DNA of 64,000 nucleotides from Bdellovibrionales bacterium (lineage in GTDB: Bacteria; Bdellovibrionota; Bdellovibrionia; Bdellovibrionales; JAMPXM01), in contig JADJOF010000002.1 of the NCBI GenBank assembly GCA_016713885.1, positions 558,001-622,000 of the forward strand, in the 5' to 3' direction. The notes below the pieces were generated by a model. It searched no databases and was not told the DNA's origin. It worked only from the letters and a program-made list of their open reading frames with translations. The stretch's first letter is position 1. Every line of letters starts with the position of its first letter. Shown piece after piece: positions 38,994 to 45,506 of the stretch. Made by a program: the position numbers and the translations under genes.

Positions 38994-40220
38994 ATGAAAC
39001 ACATCAATATGAAAACAGCCTTTTTGGGTCTGAGTGTTTTAGTCTCTGGTTTGGCGACCATGGCATGTTCGCCTGAGAATCCGCGTCTCACTGCTCCACC
39101 GGTGAAGTACGGCGTGGTTCCGCAGCAGGCCGCAGTTTCGGTGAAGCGCACAACTCCAAAAGTCGACATTCTCTTTGTGATCGATGACTCAGGCTCAATG
39201 GACGATGAGCAAGCGGCTCTCAGTAAGAACATTGATAAATTCACCGATTCACTTGCAAGCCAAAGTGGAATCGACTTTCACATTGGTGCAGTCGCGATTT
39301 GGGATACGATCACCTATAAAGACATGAAGAAGGACTATGCTCAGGGACAGCTTCGTCGATTGAAGTATCCTGATGGTTCGCCAATGCCGGAAGGAACAGA
39401 GCCCTTCGTTTCAAGTCAGAAGGACTACGATAGCGAGCTTGCGCAGAAAGGTTTTAAAACCTCTAAAGAGCCAGGCTGGCTGCAGGTGCTGCGTGCTTCT
39501 CTGAAAATCGGGACCGAAGCCTACAATGAAAAGTGGGAGACCGAGCACAAAGGCGGACCAAACTATGAAGAGGTGTTCAGTCCTGTGAAGTCTGCGCTCT
39601 CTGAACCCATGCGTTCTGGCGCCAATGCGGGATTCCGTCGCGCTGATGCCCATCTTGTTACGATCTTTATCACTGATGCCGATGCTTCAGTTCGAAACGC
39701 CGATGGTACTGCATTCGATCTTTCCTCTGGAGAACTCGCTGACTTTCTGCGTGCGGAGCTAGGTGAGCGCTATCAGGATGAGGTGACGGCGATTGGTGTG
39801 CTTTCGCGTTCGACGGACGATCCAAAAGAGCGCGACCCATCGATTCGCTATGCGAGCAAGGGTTCAACCGAAGCCGTCAATATTCAGTCGTTTATTCGCC
39901 ACTTCGGCGGTCGCTGGATGGGACTTCGCGATAAGAACTATGGCGTCGCTCTCGGCGAAATGGGCCGCTATGTTCGCAGCCGTACGCTGAATCGCCCTAA
40001 AGTTGACCTTGAGAGCATTCCGGAGTGGGGCACAATCAAGGTGAAGCTCAATGGTGAGGCGCTTGAGCCTGGCGATAGCGGATGGCTCTATGACGATGCT
40101 CGCAACAGCATCGTGATCACCCGCGATCTTCAGGAGCTCGGTCGTCCCGCTCAGTTCGAACTTGAGTACACGCAAGTGACTTCGGCCAACCTGAAGGCCG
40201 GTCGTGTGTCGACACCGTAA
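38994..40220 (+). CDS. VWA-domain lipoprotein adhesin (CglB-like)
   Basis: 408 residues. The N-terminal signal ends in LATMACSPEN (Cys25, likely lipidated). A von Willebrand A domain begins at PKVDILFVIDDSGSMDDEQ with an intact MIDAS motif DxSxS (Asp64, Ser66, Ser68) that binds a divalent cation. Further strands follow, including DAHLVTIFITDADASVRNAD. The C-terminal 70 residues look like a separate beta domain. In Myxococcus, CglB is the outer-membrane VWA adhesin of the Agl-Glt gliding complex. Here the gene is last in a compact operon with the motor, TPR and barrel genes, which supports the same role of gripping substrate or prey. The gene is followed by a palindrome. Confidence 0.87.
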   Translation: MKHINMKTAFLGLSVLVSGLATMACSPENPRLTAPPVKYGVVPQQAAVSVKRTTPKVDILFVIDDSGSMDDEQAALSKNIDKFTDSLASQSGIDFHIGAVAIWDTITYKDMKKDYAQGQLRRLKYPDGSPMPEGTEPFVSSQKDYDSELAQKGFKTSKEPGWLQVLRASLKIGTEAYNEKWETEHKGGPNYEEVFSPVKSALSEPMRSGANAGFRRADAHLVTIFITDADASVRNADGTAFDLSSGELADFLRAELGERYQDEVTAIGVLSRSTDDPKERDPSIRYASKGSTEAVNIQSFIRHFGGRWMGLRDKNYGVALGEMGRYVRSRTLNRPKVDLESIPEWGTIKVKLNGEALEPGDSGWLYDDARNSIVITRDLQELGRPAQFELEYTQVTSANLKAGRVSTP

Positions 40221-40230
40221 CCTCTCGCGA

Positions 40231-40272
40231 GTTACCTTTTGGCGATTCTCTGAGTTGCCAGAAGGTACCTTT
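40231..40272 (+). repeat. GTAC-palindrome family, imperfect long form
   Basis: TTACCTTTTGGCGATTCTC is opposed by GAGTTGCCAGAAGGTACC. It is an imperfect version of the long inverted repeat at 8604-8660, placed just after the end of the gliding-like operon. Confidence 0.75.
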
Positions 40273-40361
40273 CAGCCTTTCTCTCGTAAAATTTTCTACT
40301 GCTGTTGGCTCTGATGACGCGGCGTGATAGAAGCGGGCGTTGTTTACTTTCGGAGGACAGA

Positions 40362-42053
40362 ATGTTGCGTCGAGTAACGGGTCGCGAGGCCTCAAAAGCT
40401 TTACTGGCCATGGGTTTGGCCATGGTTGTACCTCAGGTCGCTGGAGCGTCGCCTCAGGCCGCTCTGGAGTTTCAGCAGCTCCTCCGAGCCGAGCTTTCTC
40501 CTGAGCAATTGGCTCGTCCTGAATCGAAGCTCCTCCACTTTGCGCCCGACCAGGGGCTGCTGGCGACCGAGTCGGCCACGAGTATTGCTGAGGCCATTCG
40601 GCTTGCGAGCGGCTCCTCGCTTGATAGCCTTGCTGGTGAGAACGTGTATCCGATGGAGCCTGGCGCTTACGCCGCAGAGGCAAAGAAAGCGCTCTCAAAG
40701 CACTCGATCACGCTTGTTGTGATTCCTGGAATTTTTGGTGAGTTCATTCGCGTACGTCCGTTTGAAAACGTCCTTGCTCGTCCGTCGCTTGCAAAGGACG
40801 CGTTTGTGGCTGCGGCTGCTCGCGCGCGCACTGACGCGAATCCCGCGCGTCGGGCTTTAGGAGTGGATGATACGTATTCATCAGAAGACGTGTCGGTGGT
40901 CTCAAAGCCGATCGAAGAGTTGGTTCATGTTGGCGAGGCCGGGCCGAATGTAAAAGTCGTGTTTCTGTATCCGCGCTTGGCGAGCCTTGAAACGCTCGGC
41001 GATCTGAAAGATCGCGCGGCGATTTTCAATCGTCGCCTTGAGAAGTACTTGGAGCTGAGTGGCGATCAGAACCTCGCATTTGTCGGTTTCTCGCGTGGAA
41101 CGACCTATGGGCTTGAGATGATCTCGCAAGGTTTCGCTGCTGGTAAGCCCTGGGTGTCGCGTGTGCGGGCCATGGTTGGTCTTGGCGGAGTGGTCTTTGG
41201 TTCGTCCGCTGCTGATCAAACTGCAGATCCCAATCACCCAATGGCAAAGACGCTTCAGGCACTCAAACGAGTGTCGGCGTCGCTTCAAGTTTTGCCTGAG
41301 GCACTTTGGAGTCGCCCCGGAGTTATCTATGATAACAACAAGGCCTGGTCAGAATTTCTCTCGACGATGAAGGCAATCGACGCTGAAACAAAGTCGGCGA
41401 ATCCGGACCGCGATGTCGAGGTGAACACCACTGAACCATCGATGGCTGATAGTTTGATGCAGATGGATGCGATGGGGCCGCTGGCACTTTCGTATAAGTT
41501 TCTTTTGCAGCTTGGCTTAACGAAGCCCTTTAGTGACTACTCAAACAACATTCGCCGCGGCAAGGCGCTTATCGATGCGGCGATCACGGGGATTGAGCAG
41601 CTCCGAACGGCCGAGCGCCTGGAGTGGTGGCGAACGCATCGGCTGCCTTTGACGGTGAAGTACTATGCGCTTGCTGGTGCGATGGCGAGCCCGTCCGAGA
41701 GTGCAATCGGTCGCATGAGTTTTGAGAGTCCTCTCACGTATGCGAATCGCGCCGTTGAGGATGTGTTTCTTTTAAAGAATCGCAATGACTACGTGACGGC
41801 CTCGGGGCTTCGTCTCAACGATAGCCAAGTTGGTGTGCCGCAGGCGATGTTCTTGCCGAAGGTGATTGAGAGTCTCAATCCCGAGCTCAAAGGAATTCGC
41901 ACGGAGTTCTTGGGTGTGATGGGGACTCATCACTGGGGCCTGGCGCTACCGATCGTGTTTGATATGCGTGATGGTCGCGAGAATCCAACTCCGCGCGAAG
42001 CGATGCTGAAGGCGATGGCTGCTAAAGTCGCTTTCGATATGGAACATCCGTGA
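40362..42053 (+). CDS. Secreted alpha/beta hydrolase (lipase-like)
   Basis: 563 residues from the ATG preceded by CGGAGGA. A signal peptide (ALLAMGLAMVVPQVAGA) is followed by an alpha/beta hydrolase. An oxyanion-type HGxG-like region reads LVVIPGIFGEF. The nucleophile elbow is GFSRG with Ser244, and the His near the end is in MGTHHWGLALP. The catalytic acid is not obvious. The family relation is distant, so the substrate (lipid or ester) is unknown. It probably acts in the periplasm or outside the cell, perhaps on prey lipids; that is inference. It meets the next gene tail to tail. Confidence 0.8.
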   Translation: MLRRVTGREASKALLAMGLAMVVPQVAGASPQAALEFQQLLRAELSPEQLARPESKLLHFAPDQGLLATESATSIAEAIRLASGSSLDSLAGENVYPMEPGAYAAEAKKALSKHSITLVVIPGIFGEFIRVRPFENVLARPSLAKDAFVAAAARARTDANPARRALGVDDTYSSEDVSVVSKPIEELVHVGEAGPNVKVVFLYPRLASLETLGDLKDRAAIFNRRLEKYLELSGDQNLAFVGFSRGTTYGLEMISQGFAAGKPWVSRVRAMVGLGGVVFGSSAADQTADPNHPMAKTLQALKRVSASLQVLPEALWSRPGVIYDNNKAWSEFLSTMKAIDAETKSANPDRDVEVNTTEPSMADSLMQMDAMGPLALSYKFLLQLGLTKPFSDYSNNIRRGKALIDAAITGIEQLRTAERLEWWRTHRLPLTVKYYALAGAMASPSESAIGRMSFESPLTYANRAVEDVFLLKNRNDYVTASGLRLNDSQVGVPQAMFLPKVIESLNPELKGIRTEFLGVMGTHHWGLALPIVFDMRDGRENPTPREAMLKAMAAKVAFDMEHP

Positions 42054-42055
42054 TT

Positions 42056-42490
42056 TTACTTTGTGACTTCGCAGTTGTTTTCAAGAGCCCACGCTTGAAG
42101 AGTCTTCGACTTTGAGACGTGGGGAGTGAAGCGTGTGGTGTGGTGATTCCAGATGTACACCCACCGATTGAGATTGAAATTGTAGAACGGCACGTACTCC
42201 ATTCCTTCGCAGATGCCCTCGAGGCCATTTTCTTGTTTCATGCTTCCGGCCCACCAGTCGTGGTGTTCGGCACGGATAACGGTTTGATAGGTCTCGCCCC
42301 GTGGTGATTTGACCTCGCAGCGATAATCGCAAAGCCAGTTGATCTCAAAACCAAACCAACGTTCGACCCGCGGTTCGCCGATATAGTCCTTCCATGTCGT
42401 CGGCTCGCAGAGGCACTGGTTGGCCGTATAACCCGTTGCCGGTAGGGCAAGGGCGAGCAGCAGAGCCAAGGTTTTGAATTGGAGCTTCAT
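42056..42490 (-). CDS. Small secreted Cys/Trp-rich protein
   Basis: The 144-residue product begins at MKLQFKTLALLLALALPATG with AAAGG upstream; the longer in-frame extension has no signal. The mature protein is rich in Trp and Cys (CLCEPTTW, WFGFEINWLCDYRCEV, HHDWWAGS, GICEGM, NNCEVTK), probably a disulfide-stabilised periplasmic or extracellular domain. No family is recognised. It converges with the hydrolase at 40362 and is downstream of the hydrolase at 42715 on the same strand (about 220 bases away). Confidence 0.7.
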   Translation of the reverse strand: MKLQFKTLALLLALALPATGYTANQCLCEPTTWKDYIGEPRVERWFGFEINWLCDYRCEVKSPRGETYQTVIRAEHHDWWAGSMKQENGLEGICEGMEYVPFYNFNLNRWVYIWNHHTTRFTPHVSKSKTLQAWALENNCEVTK

Positions 42491-42714
42491 AGCGGCGCCT
42501 TTCAAGAATCGACTTCGTCGCAAAGGGCTGCTTACTTCGTGCCATAAATTGGCGCTAGGCGAATGACAGTGGAAACACGTTATAACGCTGGTGTCAGTGG
42601 TGCTGTCGCAGAATGTCTCAATTGGTCGGGCGCACAGAAAAGGCCGATAGCCTTGATGAGGCCACGCGGTGCCGAAAATGCGCACCATTTTGGGAGAGCC
42701 GCAGGCGGCGTTAG

Positions 42715-43689
42715 TTACTGAGCCGCGCGGTAGAGCGAGTTAAAAAACTGCACTTGCCGTTCGCGAATGGTTTCAACGTCGTCCGTTCCGATCAGTGAGA
42801 AGAAGCGATAGTCTTGTACCTGCTCCCAGTGCTCGAGAGAAACCGCGAGATCCGGTCGAGGTTCGATAGCGAAGGGCAGGAACTTCCGTTCTGGGATCAT
42901 CGAACTCCAGGTGACGATGCCGTCTGAAATTTCACGGACGAGGGCATCGGTGATCGAAAGAACCCAAGAGAGTGAGTCGGCCTCATCACAGTTGAAAACC
43001 GAGCAGGCCTGCTGCCAGCCGCCAGTCGCAATGATGCGGAGACTTTCTGGAGGATGAAGTTTGGCAACCGCCGTTGCGACATCGCGCTCGCGAAGTTGCA
43101 TCAAGTTCTCAAGATTGATGAGTGAGGCAAGCTCAGAAAGAAATGGGATGTTAGCGCTCAGGTTTTCGATAAACCCAAGTCCACGAAACGGGGTTGAAAC
43201 CGTAACAAGAGTTTTGATCGGGAGTGTCGGCTGTGCCGTCAGTGCATGAAGCGTATAAAGGCCGCCGCAGCTATGGCCGATGGCGATCCATTCGCGATCT
43301 TTGAACTGCGGTCGCCTCTTCGGAAGTTCGTTTAAGAACTCCAGCATGAGCGCTCCGTTCGTTTCGATCGAACCCAGAGGATCGAGGTTATCGACTACCA
43401 CAACCGGCGAGCCGGTCTTTTCAAGCGTTTCGACGATGGCGAGGCTGAAGTAAGGGGCCTTCTCTAAGGCCTTTTCTGCGGCTCTCTGTTGGCTCGTGGG
43501 CGGGTTTTGGCGAGCATACCCGGCCGCCAGCGAGTTAAAGAAGCCAGGCACCAGGATCACACCGGGAGCGGGCTTAGCAGTGAACGTCTTTGAAGGTGTC
43601 TCAGCATGAGACGGTTGGACAGCGAGAATACAAATTGTCAGCACGCCGATGAATATTGCTGTCGAACCGAACGATGGGTTTCGCTTCAT
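42715..43689 (-). CDS. Secreted alpha/beta hydrolase, triacylglycerol-lipase-like
   Basis: The 324-residue product begins at MKRNPSFGSTAIFIGVLTIC with GAGAG just upstream. The signal peptide ends near SHAETP. The fold elements are clear: VILVPGFFNSLAAG near the oxyanion hole, VVVVDNLDPLGS, and the nucleophile elbow IAIGHSCGG with Ser140. A late ALVREISDGIVTWSSMIP may hold the acid and the C-terminal EHWEQVQDYRF the His. This resembles bacterial triacylglycerol lipases of the LipA/PGAP1 type. A second secreted hydrolase lies 700 bases away on the other strand. Confidence 0.82.
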   Translation of the reverse strand: MKRNPSFGSTAIFIGVLTICILAVQPSHAETPSKTFTAKPAPGVILVPGFFNSLAAGYARQNPPTSQQRAAEKALEKAPYFSLAIVETLEKTGSPVVVVDNLDPLGSIETNGALMLEFLNELPKRRPQFKDREWIAIGHSCGGLYTLHALTAQPTLPIKTLVTVSTPFRGLGFIENLSANIPFLSELASLINLENLMQLRERDVATAVAKLHPPESLRIIATGGWQQACSVFNCDEADSLSWVLSITDALVREISDGIVTWSSMIPERKFLPFAIEPRPDLAVSLEHWEQVQDYRFFSLIGTDDVETIRERQVQFFNSLYRAAQ

Positions 43690-44052
43690 CTCTCTATTCG
43701 TTTCAAGCTCTTGACGATTGATCAAGCCCGACCTTTTCGGAAGTGCTGCGTCGATATGTGACGACAATGCAGGAGCACTGTGGATTGGCTCTCACAGTGC
43801 CGCGCCGGGTCGCCAAAAGGTACATTGTACCTTTTTTGTTGAGGATCAGAGGCCGAGATCGATTACCGGGAGTGAGTCGCCCATTTCGCCGGCGCCGTCG
43901 CCGCGATTGAATAAAACAGGTAATCCGCCGCCTTTGGCGGCGCGACTCCCATAGGTTTGACCGTCCCGGCGTTTGCGTCGAAGGCACTGAATAAGAAAAC
44001 TCCTCCGTTCAACCAAACGTGCTCTGCAAAGCGCGTAACGAACGGAGGATAA
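43690..44052. other. Non-coding stretch: hairpin, palindrome copy, IS left end
   Basis: It holds an 8-bp hairpin GCACTGTG/CACAGTGC (43775-43800), a GTAC-palindrome copy at 43809-43838 and a hairpin CGCCGCC-TTT-GGCGGCG (43926-43942), the probable left-end hairpin of the IS200-type element. Nothing convincing is coded here. Confidence 0.6.
43809..43838 (-). repeat. GTAC-palindrome copy upstream of the IS200-type element
   Basis: On the minus strand: AAAAGGTAC-AAT-GTACCTTTTGGCGAC. It lies about 215 bases before the transposase start. Confidence 0.85.
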
Positions 44053-44528
44053 GTGAACGATTGGAAAGTCCTATCACATGTCAAATGGGAGTGTAAGTAC
44101 CACGTCGTCATGGTGCCGAAGTACCGCAAGCGATTGATCTATGGCCGGCTGAAGCGGGAGATCGGGCCGGTGCTGCGAGAGTTGTTCAGGCAAAAGGTGT
44201 CGAGGTGTTGGAGGGCTATGCGATGGCGGATCATGTACACGTCTGCGTAAGTGTTCCGCCGAAGCTGAGCATCTCGGAAGTAATAGGTTTTGTTAAAGGT
44301 AAGAGCGCGATTCAAATCCATCGGCGGTATCTGGGCAGGAAGCAGAATTTTACGGGATTTCACTTCTGGAGCCGCGGTTACTGCGTGAGCACGGTGGGTC
44401 GGGATGAGCAGATGATTCGCGAGTACATCAAGAGTCAGGAATCAGAGGAGCGGCGAGAAGAAGCAGCGCAACTGAGTATGCTTGAGGGTCCTTCAGGACC
44501 CAAGGGCGGCGTCCGCGGCCCCCTTTGA
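44053..44528 (+). CDS. tnpA: IS200-family Y1 transposase TnpA, frameshifted
   Basis: A GTG start preceded by GGAGGATAA. The first frame reads HVKWECKYHVVMVPKYRKRL; the second carries the HUH motif ADHVHVCVSVPP, then GFVKGKSAIQIHRRY, FWSRGYCVSTVG and the catalytic Tyr in REYIKSQ. The two frames join if one G is added to the GG at 44196-44197 (FRQKGVEVLEGYAMADHVHV), giving 158 residues, the normal size. As read, the transposase is inactive, though the change sits in a short homopolymer and may be a sequencing error. The C-terminal tail (LSMLEGPSGPKGG) is encoded by hairpin DNA. Confidence 0.9.
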
Positions 44529-44542
44529 GGGGGCGGATTCAT

Positions 44543-44563
44543 ACCGGGTCCTTTGGGCCCGGT
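44543..44563 (+). terminator. Hairpin at the right end of the IS element
   Basis: Nine-bp stem ACCGGGTCC/GGGCCCGGT (one G-T pair) with a TTT loop, followed by TTCT. It could both end the tnpA transcript and act as the transposase recognition hairpin. Confidence 0.5.
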
Positions 44564-44567
44564 TTCT

Positions 44568-44837
44568 GATTCGAATGAGAAAAACACCGTTCTGCGTTTC
44601 GCTTCCCGCAAAAGTTCCGATGACCGGGATGTCGTGATTGAGTCGCGTGATGAGGTAGCGCTTGTCTGGTGTCTTTTCGAGTTGTTCGATGAGTTTTGCG
44701 GTGAGCTCGGTCGGAAGAGTTGGCGCACGAAACACGTCCTCGCAGGTCACTCCGGTGCCAAACGAACGTGTCGGCATAAGGCCGCAAATCAGACCGACTG
44801 CAAACGTGAAAGTGAGGATTTGTTGACGAACGTGCAT
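44568..44837 (-). pseudogene. Small secreted protein gene, 3' part replaced by the IS element
   Basis: The start ATG (MHVRQQILTFTFAVGLICGL) is well supported by AGGAGTTCC immediately upstream. A signal peptide and about 65 mature residues follow (VTCEDVFRAPTLPTELTAKL...NGVFLIRIRN). From about 44568 the frame enters the GC-rich right-end hairpins of the IS element and continues with low-complexity residues, so the native C-terminus is lost. No family is recognised. Confidence 0.55.
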
Positions 44838-45107
44838 GGAACTCCTGTTATTCGAAGCGAGATCAATCACTCCTGTATCGCCAACATGCGAGAATCATAC
44901 TCGATTCCATTCGTTGAATGGGTCTGGCATAGGCGTCAGCTCGTCAATAGCCGAGAAGACGGGGGCCGCGAATGAGAATACGGGGCCTGGGGCTGAGCTT
45001 CGGCCCTCCTGTCGAGGGGTTCGACAGAACCTTCAAGACTTCGCATACCTTGCTTCATTCTGCCTTCATGTTGTCGTGGGATCGTGATCAAGTACGGAGG
45101 TGCGACG

Positions 45108-45506
45108 GTGGTAACCGCAATCCTGATCGACGACAGTCTGACAATCCAAAAGCTCTTGGAGCGATTGACGGCGGGCAAGGCGACCATCGCGGGCCGCGCC
45201 AAAGACGGCTTTATGGGCTTTGAGCTCTTCAAGCAAACGCGTCCCGATATCGTGTTTCTCGATATCACAATGCCGAACTGCGGAGGCAAGGAATGCCTCA
45301 GGATGATTCTCGAGTTCGATCGCAACGCCCGCGTGGTGATGGTTTCGAGTCTTGGCGATCAAGCCACCATGCAGGAGTGTCTTGAGATCGGTGCGCTGGC
45401 GTTCTTAAAAAAAGAGGAGCTGACGACGGGTGATCCTCAGTCGAAACAAAAACTTCACACTCTTATCGAGCAACTGGTTCGTCCCCAAGAATCGAGAGCG
45501 GCATGA
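45108..45506 (+). CDS. CheY-like single-domain response regulator
   Basis: 132 residues from a GTG with GGAGG seven bases upstream; a longer start at 45084 is possible. Receiver-domain signature: VTAILIDDSLTIQKLLERL (acidic pocket), phospho-acceptor Asp52 in PDIVFLDITMP, VVMVSSLGD (Thr/Ser switch) and LAFLKKE (conserved Lys). There is no output domain. The stop overlaps the ATG of the hybrid kinase at 45503, so the two are co-translated and the kinase is the probable phosphodonor or phosphatase partner. A role in chemotaxis-like signalling is possible. Confidence 0.88.
   Translation: MVTAILIDDSLTIQKLLERLTAGKATIAGRAKDGFMGFELFKQTRPDIVFLDITMPNCGGKECLRMILEFDRNARVVMVSSLGDQATMQECLEIGALAFLKKEELTTGDPQSKQKLHTLIEQLVRPQESRAA

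Larger units (their letters stand above)
43926..44570 (+). mobile_element. IS200/IS605-type element (transposase only)
   Basis: The element contains one Y1/HUH transposase gene flanked by GC-rich hairpins with TTT loops: CGCCGCC-TTT-GGCGGCG at 43926-43942 and ACCGGGTCC-TTT-GGGCCCGGT at 44543-44563. Such subterminal hairpins are what TnpA of this family recognises. The exact ends cannot be fixed without an empty site. The right end lies inside the 3' part of the minus-strand gene at 44837, which appears to be truncated. Confidence 0.65.

Noticed and set aside
43863..44129. Minus-strand frame through the IS left end as the lost 3' part of the gene at 44837
   Set aside because: Nothing joins the two fragments by motif, and the frame overlaps the hairpin and the transposase start.
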